Source: Zingiber officinale
Lineage: Eukaryota > Streptophyta > Magnoliopsida > Zingiberales > Zingiberaceae
Reading direction: 5' to 3'
Assembly (NCBI RefSeq): GCF_018446385.1
Contig: NC_055988.1
Coordinates: 165,996,837 to 166,060,836 of the forward strand
DNA length: 64,000 nucleotides
Positions 13,001 to 23,828 of the stretch are shown one piece after another. The position numbers and the translations under genes are program-made. The notes below the pieces were generated by a model that had not been told where the DNA came from, did not search any database, and worked only from the letters and a program-made list of their open reading frames with translations. Positions within the stretch are counted from its first letter, which is position 1. The number at the start of each line of letters is the position of its first letter.

Positions 13001-13546
13001 CACATTGCACAACGCGATTCACATACAATAACCTCTAATTCAGGTGTTTGTGTAAAGGGATATTCCACCAACACGGGTATTGAATTTGATTACTATGACA
13101 GACTTGAAGAAATCATTAAGGTCGAATTTCCTGCTTTACCCATAAAAAGATGTGTGTTATTTAAATGTTCATGGTATGAAACTATAAATGAAATATATTA
13201 TGATGTTGTTGGTGGAAGCAAAAAAAACGCCCTCTACGGCCTTGGCTCTCATGCACGAGTTGCATATGATCATGAGATGGCTCCTAGGGCTAGGGGTCGA
13301 CCTAGTTCTTCCACTGGTATGCAAGAGTTACGCCTAGAAAATCAAGCCTTGAAGGATCGGGTCACAGCAGTAGAGTCGTCGATAGATGATCGGGTCAGGT
13401 CTACAGTACAAGAGTCTGAGCGATTGATAGAAGATCGGGTCAAAGCGACAGTTGAGCGACAAATGAGAGAATTTTTTGATCGGTATTCAGTAATGAGTCC
13501 TTCTGCTTTTCCAACGCCGCATCATTTTGATTCACAAGAGACTTAG
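10084..13546 (+). pseudogene. CACTA Tnp2-type transposase with DUF4218/DUF4216-like parts, frameshifted
   Basis: The order matches plant CACTA transposase genes. First comes a transposase-associated domain with a CPCNHCKC motif (10084-10428). The Transposase_21 core follows (about 10404-11999), with the conserved DGFQPFG and a LLWTISDFPAYSMLSGWST block, then LDVMHIEKNF. A DUF4218-like block has the QYRWMYPFERFLRRLK motif (12115-12492). A DUF4216-like block contains LFKCSW (about 12980-13240). The frame then ends in a charged coiled-coil tail with four repeats of the VESSIDDRV type (13300-13546). Introns are likely near 12640-12720 and 12816-12887. Stops or frameshifts near 10431, 11102, 11465 and 12000 break the core, so I call it non-functional. 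An intact protein would bind the TIRs and cut and paste the element. Confidence 0.85.
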
Positions 13547-14600
13547 GACCCAAACAATTCTGATAAGTAGAAATTCTAAGGTGTGTTAGGCATTTAACTT
13601 TGTTTATATATTTATCATTCCCTACATTGATCTTGGTTCTTATATTTTTTGTAATTTTACTTACCAGAACATGTTTATTCATTCATTCTTTTGTTACTTT
13701 AATTTTTTATTTGCAATTGATCCTTTACGTCTCCTCTTCACTTAATGTGCAAATTTATATTCTGTTATTCATTCTATAGAATGTATACAATTTTGTTTTC
13801 CATAATTAAGAAGTTGAAATACTTGTTAATCAAGTGCATTTTCTCATTTGTTATCTTGCTAATATATCCTTTCGCTTCTTCAGTATGGTGGTTTCGTTGC
13901 ATGGCTCTTGACTACATGTGTGGGGTTGCTTCTCTCTTTTCTAAGGTATCCAACTTCATTGTTGCAATGCCTTCTTACATTTGTTATCTTATTAATCCGA
14001 TGTCCTTTATATGTGAGTCATTTGAATTATATATGCAATTATATTTGGTGGTTGGTTTCTAACTATTATCTGTGCTAGTCTTTTGTAGATTATAGTTGGA
14101 AAGTAAATTTATGGTCAAGGTAGTGATGAGAAAATGCTAGAATGTGACATTACTTGTGTAATAAAAGGATTATTCATTTAGCCACTCTTATGACAATGTT
14201 TACTATTTGTTTAATAGATAACACTTGAGTTGTTTATTTACGGTGAAGTTGTTGATATTTATGATTAAGTTTCATATGCTTGTTTTATTTAATAATATAT
14301 CGTGTTTTATTTTATGCAGGATTGAACACTAAATGTTGTTATGGTTCTATTGTGCAGGTTGACATTTTGGTGATCAACATTTTGATATGGTTGTAATATG
14401 GATATGAGAGATTGGATGGTAGACATGTGGATATTATGTTATCGTGCACTTTTCTATTTAATATTAGATATTTGATATATTTGGATATATTTATATGATG
14501 TTGGATATTGTTGCGATATGTGAAATTTTACAAAAGTTATTGTGTTGTTTACGTGTGATATTTTGTTGTAAACAGGATAAAATTTTCTAAAACATCAATT
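13547..14600. other. Non-coding 3' part of the CACTA element
   Basis: T-rich sequence after the transposase tail. A 105-residue hydrophobic frame at 13745-14062 is compositional and has no recognisable domain. A second CACTA gene (TNPA type), sometimes found here, is not visible. Confidence 0.5.
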
Positions 14601-15348
14601 GCATGTAATTATATTTAGGCTGTTGTTTAGTGATTTCGATAGCAGTTTAGTGATCGAATTATATAATTTAGTCACTGTTTAGCGACCGAATTATAAATTT
14701 CAATGGATGGTGCTATCTCACCAGTAAAAATTAGGAGTTAAAAATTTAAATACAGGTCGTTATTTAGCGACCGACATTTAAATATCGGTTGCACAATAGC
14801 TATCGAATTTTAAAAATCTGTCACTAAATAGCGACCGACATTTAAATAGCGATCACAAATTAACTACCGATATTTAATATTCGGTCGTTATTTGGCAACC
14901 GTCATTTAAAATTCGGTCGCTATTTAGCCACTGGTGTTTAAAATTCAATAGCTAAATAATGACCGAATATTAAATATCGGTAGTTAATTTGTGACCACTA
15001 TTTAAATGTCGGTCGCTATGTTTTGCGCTCACCAATCACAACTGTCAGACCACAAATTAGTCGGTTACTATATTAACGACCGAATTTAAATGACGGTCCC
15101 TATTTTGTGAAACGAAAAAAATACCGTTATTTAATTTGCGACCGAGTGTAATTCCGGTGGCTAATATTAGCGACCGAAAATATTCAGTTGCTAAATATAG
15201 CGACCGACATTTAGACCTAGTCGCTAAATTTAATTACGACTAAAAAATTACCGACATCGAATTTCGATCGCTAATCGGTCGCTAAATAAGTTTAGCGACC
15301 GATTAGCGACCAAAAATTCGGTCGCTAAAAATGATATTTTTTGTAGTG
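14600..15348 (+). repeat. CACTA right subterminal repeat array and terminus
   Basis: More than twenty copies, in both orientations, of a short motif TTTAGCGACCGA / TCGGTCGCTAAA, spaced 15-35 bp and often paired head to head. The array ends in GTAGTG at 15348. Such arrays are the binding sites of the element's accessory protein in En/Spm elements. Confidence 0.9.
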
Positions 15349-16013
15349 ATCGGAGCAACGGAAGAGCTAGAGTGGAACTATGATGTTGCTAGAGGTGACT
15401 TTCAGGCAGAAAGCGCCTTCAACCAACCATGGAAAACGTCTTTCATGATCATGGAAGGCACCTTCGACCAGACAATTTGACCGTTGACGAAAAGGATAAA
15501 ATTTTATCCTTTGTCTCGCTGGAGGCACCTTCCAATCCTACAGAATATGCTTTCAATTTACGGATAAAATTTTTCAAGAATTATAAAAAACTAGACGTAG
15601 GAAAGAGAAAACAAGTTTTCATTTGATCTCCTAACCATAGTTTACATTTTACAACAAGTTTAAAAAATTGTCTGATACGGATTTCCTCGCTTCATCTTCG
15701 CATTAGGATGGAAGTGCTTCTAGCTATCCCTTATTGTGCTCTCGTACCTGCAAAGAGCCTCAAGATATCTATCCTCAAAATTTAAAAAGAGAGGCACTGG
15801 ACTTATCTGCAGGGATTTAGATGGAAGCTCCATAATCATGCCAACGCTCAAAATCTTGATGTCGCTAATTTGCTAACCTTAAATTCATTTCTATCGATGT
15901 ATTAATCCTTACTTATTGTATTCTTTTATAAATTTAATATCTGTCTTTTTGAAGTGCTTTTAGAAATTTCCCATATGAGGCTGTGACCGCCCTACGTAAG
16001 ATCACACTTGCAG
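15349..16013. other. Intergenic sequence
   Basis: No convincing gene. A 65-residue frame at 15429-15626 has no recognised domain. The sequence resembles decayed repeat DNA. Confidence 0.4.
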
Positions 16014-16024
16014 ATCACAAGGAC

Positions 16025-16224
16025 GGATGGATCTAGTGATTAACATATAAGATATTGTCATCATGAGATTTAGGTTCGAATTTCGATAAAATTAAGATAA
16101 ATATCTTCTTTATGTGTTAGCCACTAGTAATCATCCATGATTTACCTCTTTCATGTTAGTCCTGAGATGAATTAATGAAGACACTAAGACAAACATATTC
16201 ATTTTTTTACCACCACAATCATCA
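16025..16224 (+). mobile_element. tRNA-derived SINE
   Basis: A 200-bp unit flanked by a perfect 11-bp duplication ATCACAAGGAC (16014-16024 and 16225-16235). It contains a B-box-like GGTTCGAATTTC and an upstream A-box-like TGGATCTAGTG, and ends in a T-rich tail (ATTTTTTTAC). This is the architecture of plant tRNA-derived SINEs, which are transcribed by RNA polymerase III and moved by LINE enzymes. It is mutated at the B box, so an old insertion is likely. Confidence 0.75.
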
Positions 16225-16235
16225 ATCACAAGGAC

Positions 16236-17224
16236 ATTTAAATGTCACTCAGCGCATATTATATCTAATAAGTTTAAATTATTACAATCATGATTTTTTT
16301 GAGTTATCCGGATAACTGATGATAAAAATTGAATGTATAAATTATTAAAAAAATAGCAGTCGAGCACAAGGTGGCGGCGGCCGTGAGCAGTGAGGTCGAC
16401 GTACGCGGCTATTTGTTAGGCAAGAATAGTGACAGATTTAAGTAAGGGCTGTTTGGGCTGTTGCTGGTCCTTCTATGGATCATTTTTTTTTTCCAAGAAG
16501 CATCAGTTCAATTTAATTTATATTTATTTATTATCTATATAAATTTTATTAGGTAATAATTTTTTTAACAAAATAAATAATTATTAAATTTAAAATGAAG
16601 GCGTTGAATTAAAATTGAATTGAGTGGAACAAAAATACAAAATCTGCCGCTACCGCTGAGCACGAAGTTGCTGCCCTGCCTGCAGTAGGTGAGAAAGGCA
16701 TCGGCTTTCATCACATTGGCGTAGACAAAGATCTCCAGACGGCTTTGGCTTGTTCATAGACTCGACGGAACAGCCGCAGGGTTGACTGCCACAACCTAGG
16801 TGCCGGATCTCCCTAATGTGGTTACGGGCAACGGGAGAGGGGAGAAGGAGAGGGGCAGCCGCGCAGGAGCAAAATAGAAGAGGAGATGCCAATGATCGGA
16901 TTGACTTAGGACGGAGAAGGCTTGGTCAGTGCTACAAGAGAAGTCCTCCCTTGAGGAGTCTAAGCATGCTTCTCGCTCCTGATTTCGAGCGGACAAAAAA
17001 TGTAAGGATAAATTTGAAATCCATCTTTCCCTTTATTTTTTTTTACACGTAAACAAACGAAAATATCTTGATTCCTTCCAGTCCGTCCATTTTCCCATCC
17101 GCGGTTCGGAATAAACAAGGCATAAAAGGGGAGACAATGAAGACGGGTAATTTGGGAATTAGAATGGCTTTTTCATAAATGAGCAGATTCGAACGACTCC
17201 GCCATTTTATTATTACGCCGACGA
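16236..17224. other. Intergenic, upstream of the NPF gene
   Basis: AT-rich to about 16620, then mixed sequence. Overlapping 66-80 residue frames at 16650-17052 on both strands have no recognisable domain, and I leave them uncalled. Part of this may be promoter of the NPF gene. Confidence 0.4.
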
Positions 17225-17232
17225 TGACGTCA
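17225..17232. promoter_or_regulatory. TGACGTCA palindrome, candidate bZIP site
   Basis: A perfect 8-bp palindrome TGACGTCA about 210 bp before the NPF start codon. This is a canonical plant bZIP (TGA-type) recognition site. Function is inferred from motif and position only. Confidence 0.4.
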
Positions 17233-17441
17233 GCACCAACTTAAAAAAGAACAAAAACCTGGTTTTCCAGCGAGGCCTGCGTTCCACTGCTCTCTTCTTG
17301 TCCACATCATAGTTTCGCATTCCACATCTCTTACACTCTTCTATACCAAGCTACTATTGGATACTAGGCGAACACGGGTAGATATAGGTATCTATAAGAC
17401 GTGGTTTCTTTTGCGGCACTTCGCAACAGAGAGAGAGGGCG

Positions 17442-19604
17442 ATGGACGACGGAGCTCTCCTTCTTCCCCACGGAAGCTCCGACATCGTCGATGGGGTCTT
17501 CGACTACGCCGGCCGCCCCGCCTCCCGCTCGGCCACCGGCCGCTGGATCTCCGCCGCCTTCATCATATGTGAGTACTGATCGATCGATTTTTCCCGATCA
17601 TCTCATCCCCTCGCATCGTTCTCTTCTATTTTCCCCTTTGCCCTAATCTCGCCGCCGGCAATCCGTTTCCAGGGGTGGAGATCGGCGAGCGGTTCAGCTA
17701 CTACGGTGTGTCCAGCAACCTGATCTCCTACCTCACTGGCCCGCTGCGCGAGTCGACGGCGACGGCGGCCGCGGCCGTCAATGTGTGGAGCGGCGTCGCG
17801 TCTATGCTGCCTCTCCTAGGCGCTTTCATCGCCGATTCCTATTTCGGGCGCTACCGGACCATCGTCGGCGCCTCCCTCCTCTATATGCTGGTCCGTCCAT
17901 CCTAATCTCATTATTCCTTTTATTGGATAATTACTAAAAGGCTCATGCTTTTTTTTCCAATTTGTTTTCTTCCAAAATTAGCATAAAAACCAGAAAAATA
18001 ATTGAAATCAAAATGAATTAAATAAAAAAGAGGTGATAATAAAATAAAATATCACCCCTATCACTCTTTCATTCCACCTTGTTGTCCGTCTCTTATAAAA
18101 ACATAAATAATAAGGAAGATTCCTGTACATGGTCCTTTTTTTGCAACTTGATATTAAAAAAATTAATGGCAAACGAATAGGACATTGAAAATAGACCTCG
18201 TTAACTCGTTTTATATTTTTATAATTCAAATTGTTTGAGTGAGGGCCTTTAAGATTTGAAAAGATAATGAGGCCCTTTAAATTTAACAATCTACTTACTT
18301 GTGTTAATATGCTTTTTTTTTTTAACTTTTATGAATTATGATTAATTTATGTGCAAGTGAAAAATATTAATTGGAGATTAATGATTAATTACCAAGCTAA
18401 GTTCATTTCCTGTACCATCCGCTAATGGAGGGAAGAACCGCAGGGATTGAGCTTGATGACGCTTTCTTCCCTGCATTCATCGCCGTGCGGCGAGGCTGCC
18501 ACCACGGACCCCGCCGACTGCGCGCCGGCGCCCGGCCAGGTGGTCTCCTTCTACGCCTCCCTCTATCTCATGGCGCTCGCCCAGGGTTGCCACAAGCCCT
18601 GCGTCCAGGCCTTCGGTGCCGACCAGTTCGACGACGACCACCCTGCCGAGCGCGCTGCCAAGAGCTCCTTCTTCAACTGGTGGTACTTCGGCCTCATCGC
18701 CGGCGTCCTCGTCGCCAACCTCCTCCTCACCTACATCCAGGACTACGTCAGCTGGGCCCTCGGCTTCGGCATCCCCTGTCTCGCCATGGCCGCCGCCCTC
18801 CTCGTCTTCCTCCTCGGCACCAAGACCTATCGCTTATACCCGCTGTACACCAACTCCTCGACGAAATGCCCCGGTGATGGCCGGCGGGGAGACTTGAAGC
18901 GGTTGCTCCCGCTGTTACCGATATGGGCGACCTCTCTCCCTTACGCCGTCGTCTTCTCCCAATCGCCGACGCTCTTCACCAAGCAAGGCGCCACCTTGGA
19001 CCGGCGCCTCGGCCCCAACTTCGAACTCCCGGCGGCGTCGCTCCAAGTCTGCTCCAGTGTCGCCATCATCACCTTCGTCGTGGTCTACGACCGCCTCCTC
19101 GTCCCACTCGCCCGGCGCCTCACCAAGCGCCCCTCCGGCATCACCATGCTCCAGAGGATCGGCACTGGGATGTTCATCTCCCTCTTATCTATCGTTGTGT
19201 CCGCTTTAGTCGAGATAAAGCGGCTCGAAGTCGCCCGGGAGTCCGACGATGGCGTAGCTCCAATGAGCATGTGGTGGTTGGTTCCGCAGTATGCGCTGTT
19301 CGGGGTCGCCGACGTGTTCACCATGATTGGGCTGCAGGAGTTCTTCTACGACCAGGTGCCAGAGGCGTACCGAAGCCTGGGGCTGGGCCTCTACCTGAGC
19401 ATCTTCGGCGTCGGCAGCTTGCTCAGCGGGGGACTGGTGTCAGCTATCGACAAGATCAGCAAGATGGGTGGCGGAGACAGCTGGTTCGCCGACGACATCA
19501 ACCGCGGCCACTTCGACTACTTCTATTGGCTGCTCGCCGGACTCAGCGGAGTTGGGTTGGTCCTCTTCTTGAACTTCGCTAAGGCATATGTGTATAAGAA
19601 ATAG
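17442..19604 (+). CDS. NPF5-like: NRT1/PTR family (NPF5-like) transporter, three exons, short central loop
   Basis: Exons 17442-17568, 17673-17890 and 18444-19604, joined at GT-AG introns with the frame kept, give 501 residues. NPF proteins are proton-coupled plasma- or vacuolar-membrane carriers of nitrate, peptides or hormones. Family marks are the proton-coupling ExxER motif (VEIGER, residues 44-49) in helix 1, [21 protein letters not shown], the FNWWYF motif (192-197), a [12 protein letters not shown] block and the C-terminal [10 protein letters not shown]. The usual hydrophilic loop between helices 6 and 7, normally about 80 residues, is cut to about 25 (243-268), which explains the short length against about 555-600. 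No stop or frameshift is seen. Exon 3 is very GC-rich while intron 2 is AT-rich. Subgroup NPF5 (5.10-like) is my best guess; the substrate cannot be read from sequence. Confidence 0.9.
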
Positions 19605-19722
19605 GAGGTGGTTGATAATGAAATAAATAATGACACCATAATCTCGTAAAAATAAAAATACAACCAAAGGATTAAGGATTATTTTAATCACGGAAATAGT
19701 ATCAAATATTTATTTATATATA

Positions 19723-20547
19723 TGATAAGGACCACACTGCACAGTTAAATATTGAGATGGAGGTCAAAGTCAAGATGATCAATATCAAGATGTCAAAAGG
19801 TTCATCTATCGTGTTCTAATGGATGTCGACTACAATGGCCGGTTGGGGCAAGCAGTATCCAATCGGCAAGAGACTTGCTCGAGCGAGTTAACCGTCTATC
19901 TCGGGATAAGACGGTAAGACATCCAAACGTTTAGTGCGGAACGACAGGACGCTGAAGAGCTTGTCCGATCGGGAGGGACAAGTTACTACGCCTAGTCACC
20001 ATAAGAAAGATCAACTGAGGCCTATAGAGCGGAGGAGTCTCGATCGAGCGGCTATCCCGCTCGGCCATATAGCAGGACCATTATTATATCTCTCGATATC
20101 CTTTTAGGAGATAGTGTCGCTGACACAAGTCTTGGTTAACAAGCGGATCGTACGATAGAAGTTTCTATTGTCTTGTCAGATATATGCATGCTCTCTTAAG
20201 GTATGGTGGCAGAGGCACTTTCCTAACAGGTCTTTTTGTATGACACATTGAAGAACGTGTCTATGTCTCGAGGAACATGCACGTCGCCCAACATGGCTCT
20301 ATATAAAGAGGGGTCCAAGCATCAACGGAGGTACGTATTATTCATTGTTTGCGCTTGCGTTACTGTTGCTCCGCTTTCCTCTACAGTTCCGATGACTGAC
20401 TTGAACGTTGGAGGACCAATGTCAGGGACCTCTTCTCTGGCTCGGCATTGACGTTACTTGTTTTGCAGAGCAGGACGTGGTATACATCCAGTCAACGCAA
20501 TAGCCACATCTCCAGCTTTCTACCTTCCCATTTTTTAGACAAAATCA
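19723..20547 (+). repeat. Gypsy 1 5' LTR
   Basis: 825 bp, from TGATAAGG to AAAATCA. A TATA box (CTATATAAAG) lies at 20299-20308 and the same GCTCTATATAAAG core occurs in the LTRs of Gypsy 2. It is followed at 20548 by a primer-site-like TTTTGGTGTCATCTGTGGG, a mutated form of the TTGGCGCCGTCTGTGGG found in Gypsy 2. Confidence 0.85.
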
Positions 20548-20593
20548 TTTTGGTGTCATCTGTGGGAACGTAGTCTGCATTCGAAGTGAAAAG

Positions 20594-21763
20594 ATGGAGG
20601 ACGTTGGACAATCATCATGATGATGCTGACAAAGAAGGAGCTCGATATGCTTATACAAGCCTGAGCGGCAAGGATAGTGGAGCAACAACAACAACAAGCG
20701 TTGGCTGAGCGTCAAGCGCATGAGCCTACAACATCAATGGCAGAGCATCAAGTAAGGATATGGAGACCAAGCGGAGCATATATCCATTCGGGGACATAAC
20801 AAGAAGCCAACTGACACATATGGGGAGGCACCCAATGCGTCGATCCCCTTTCATCGAGCGATGTTCCGGACTCCTTCAGAGGAACAAGGCTGAGTGAACA
20901 AGGACCGAGGGTCTTCCTCGAATGATGCCTCCATTCGGGGCGTGCGAAAAGGGAAGGCACCAAGGGACGATGATTTGTCTGAGTGGATCAATCAACAATT
21001 CTCGCAGAGAATTTTAGATAACCCTCTACCCAAACACTACACCCCGCTGGCGATCAGAGAATACAACGAAACTACCGATCCAGACGACTACTTGACCAAG
21101 TTTGATAACGCGACCACACTTCATCAGTAGATCGATGAGGTGAAGTGTCGGGTCTTCCGCACCATCCTTTCTGGATCAGCACAACGTTGGTTCAAGAGAT
21201 TGTCGAACGGATCAATTCACAGCTTCAAGGACTTCTGAGCGACGTTTTTACACTATTTCGCTAATAGTCACCGCCACCAAAAGACAAACGTCAACCTGTT
21301 CTCCTTGAAGCAAGGGTCCAGGGAGGCACTGAGGGCTTACATCTAGCGCTTTAAACAGGTGACCATAGATATTCTTTCGATCTCTGCAGAAGTATTGGTA
21401 AACGCCTTCGCTCAAGGCCTCACCTTAGGGAAGTTCTTCCGATTACTCATCCGGAAGCTGCCGAGGGATTTCGACTACCTGCTCAGGAGGGCCACGGAAT
21501 ACATAAACGTATTGGAAGTCCAAGCGGCTAGAAGAAAGGAGGCGCGAGCGCCTACCAAGCCCATAGCAGCGCCCAAGCGGCGACCATCGAGTAGCCATCA
21601 ACCCCCAAAGGGGTCTCGATCGGGAGGAGCCCGGCAACACCAGGAGCCATGGACACATGCCGTGCAACATGTAGTAGCCGGGGGTGCCCAAAGGATGCAA
21701 AAGGCAAGGCATCACGCCACTATTGTGCTTCTTCCATCCGTCGGCGACACAGAACACGCGTGA
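20594..21763 (+). pseudogene. Gypsy 1 gag remnant
   Basis: Several pieces in one frame, broken by stops (for example at about 21128, 21237 and 21344), align with the intact gag of Gypsy 2. Shared blocks include NPLPKHY, TTDPDD, GSAQRWF and FRLLIRKLPRD. An arginine-rich tail follows. Retrotrans_gag proteins form the particle that packages element RNA. Confidence 0.85.
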
Positions 21764-22129
21764 CTGCTATGATATGACTCTGATTGCAAGTCGACCGGTT
21801 CCACAAGGATATCGTCTTCGGTCACCATCACCCGATCGACATCACAGACGTCGATCAACCGGTTGAAAGGAGGAAGAGAGAGGGTGTTTGAGCGACGCCA
21901 TCATCAGCCCCCACGAAGGAACAACATGAGTCTCACCCGAGCTTTTGCTGAGTGTAATAGACCCTCGGCTCGGGAGAAAGAAAACAGGAGCAACGCCGCT
22001 CAGGGAGAAATTGGAATGGTTGCTGGTGGACCGACGGACGATCATTCCAATCGAGCGAGAAAATCGCATGCTCGGCAAATGGAGATCCGCGCTGTAGGGT
22101 GCAACAAAGAGAAGGCCGAAGGACCTGAA

Positions 22130-22500
22130 ATAAGCTTCGGCCCCCGAGACTTAGAGGGATTGGAGATACCTCACGATGATACCCTAATCATCCGAGCGGT
22201 AATCGCTAATTATACTATTCACCGAACCTTTGTTGATACAGGGAGCTCGGTGAATATTATATTCAAGAATGCGTTCGACTAGCTGCAAATTGACCAAAGT
22301 GAGTTGCAGCCAATGACGACTCCACTCTACGGCTTCACAGGCAACAAAGTGTTGCCGATCGGCTATGATACAGGGAGCTCGGTGAATATTATATTCAAGA
22401 AGGCGCTCGACTAGCTGCAAATTGACTAAAGCGAGTTGCAGCCAATGACGACTCCACTCTACGGCTTCACAGGCAACAAAGTGTTGTCGATCGGCCATGC
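22130..22500 (+). pseudogene. Gypsy 1 protease remnant with 131-bp internal tandem duplication
   Basis: The frame leading to the aspartic protease motif FVDTGSSVNIIF is readable to about 22279, where a TAG follows. The segment with the DTGSS active site is repeated head to tail (22235-22365 and 22366-22496). Its 131-bp period is not a multiple of three, so the second copy is out of frame. Homologous to the protease at 44205-44957 of Gypsy 2. Confidence 0.85.
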
Positions 22501-23072
22501 ACGACTGGTCATTTCGCTAGGAGAGGAGCCGCTTAAGAGGACCAGGACCACGAACTTCATTGTGGTGGACGCGTCATCACCTACAACATCATACTGAGTC
22601 AACCGACCTTCAACGAGTTCCGAGTGGTGGTGTCCACCTTCTGCTAGAAGATTAAGTTTCCGGTGGACAACGAGGTGGGCGAAGTCAAAGGCGACCAGTT
22701 AGTCGCTTGGCGATGCTACGTTGAGATGGTCAAGTCCGAAGTAAGGGCCACTCGGAAGAACCCGCGCTTGGAGGTGAATGCTATCTGGGAGGAGCTTCAT
22801 TCGCTGATCTATGAAGAAAAGGAAGAGGTTTAGATCCACCCCAGTCGGTCGGAGGCAATTACTTTTATTGCTGCCAACTTGGAAAGCGAGAAGAAGGCAG
22901 AGTTGGTCGCTTGGCTTAGGCGAAACCATGATGTGTTCTCCTGGTTGACGCATGAGCTCCTGGGCATCTTGTCAAGCGTGGCTTAGCACGAGCTCCATGT
23001 CCAACCAGACACTTGGCCTATGATGCAGAAGAAGAGGGACACTTCAGTGCGGAGCAAAACTAGATCATCCAG

Positions 23073-23828
23073 GTGGAGATAGAAAAGTTACTGGAGGCTG
23101 GCCACATCCATGAAGCCCAATTCCCGAGCTGGCTGGCCAATGTTGTGTTGGTCTCCAAGTCGAACAACAAGTGGCAGGTCTGCGTCGACTTTCACGAGTT
23201 GAATAAGGCGTGTCTGAAGGATTTCTATCCGCTGCTCAGGATATATCAGATGGTGGATTCTACGATAGGTTGCGAGCTGATCTACATGTTCGACGCGTAC
23301 CAAGTATGCCACTATGTGTCACTCTCTTGGGAGGATCAAGAGAAGGTCAGCTTCATAATGGCCGACGGAACCTATTGCTACAACCTCATGTCGTTTGGAT
23401 TGAAGAACGCTGACTCCACCTACCAGAGTCTGATGAACAACGTGTTCCGACAACAAATCGGCCACAACATGGAAGTATATGTTGATGACATATTAATAAA
23501 ATCCCTACGAGCTGTTGACCTTTGTGCAGACGTTGAGGAAACTTGCCGAACCTTGAGGGCCTACAAAATAAAGCTGAACCCGAATAAATGTTTGTTCGGC
23601 GCAAAGAGTGGTCACTTCCTCGGATACATCGTCACCGAACGGGGAATCAAGACGAATCCGAGCAAGGTGAAGGCGCTACAGGACATACCCCCACCCCGTA
23701 ATTTGAAGGAGGCTCAATGGTTGACCGGGCAGATCAATGCGCTATCCAGGTTCATCTCCAAGTCATCCGACCGGAGTCATCCGTTCTTCAAGGTGTTGTG
23801 TCGAGCGACAAAATTTCAATGGGACACG
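23073..23828 (+). pseudogene. Gypsy 1 reverse transcriptase, truncated
   Basis: A continuous frame with RT motifs in order: KWQVCVDFHELNKA, YMFDAYQ, FGLKNADSTYQ and the catalytic EVYVDDILIK, then the thumb block FLGYIVTERGI. It breaks off after FQWD at 23828, exactly where a Copia LTR (TGTTGG) begins. The FDAYQ box carries Y-Q where G-Y is usual, a further mark of decay. RNase H and integrase are missing downstream. Confidence 0.9.

Larger units (their letters stand above)
1296..15348 (+). mobile_element. CACTA (En/Spm-type) DNA transposon, decayed, interrupted by Copia 1
   Basis: The right end is clear: it stops at ...TTTTTTGTAGTG (15348), the complement of the CACTACAAAAAA terminus of this superfamily. 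It is preceded by a dense array of AGCGACCGAA/TTCGGTCGCT subterminal motifs and by a Tnp2-type transposase (10084-13546). A possible 3-bp target copy after the end would be ATC. The left end was not found: a single subterminal-like motif pair (GTGACCGAATTT...AAATCGGTCG) at 1300-1328 marks the last recognisable left sequence, but no CACTACAA lies upstream, so the left terminus is lost or rearranged and the stated start is approximate. Copia 1 (2012-9813) is inserted between this left part and the transposase. Confidence 0.75.

Noticed and set aside
13745..14062. 105-residue hydrophobic frame after the transposase
   Set aside because: T-rich composition gives hydrophobic codons by chance; no recognised domain, inside CACTA non-coding DNA.
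15429..15626. 65-residue frame between CACTA and SINE
   Set aside because: No domain, no splice context, repeat-like surroundings.
16650..17052. Short overlapping frames upstream of the NPF gene
   Set aside because: Frames on both strands overlap and none resembles a known protein; more likely promoter or decayed sequence.
18425..19582. Arg/Pro/His-rich frames overlapping NPF exon 3
   Set aside because: Alternative-frame shadows of very GC-rich coding sequence.
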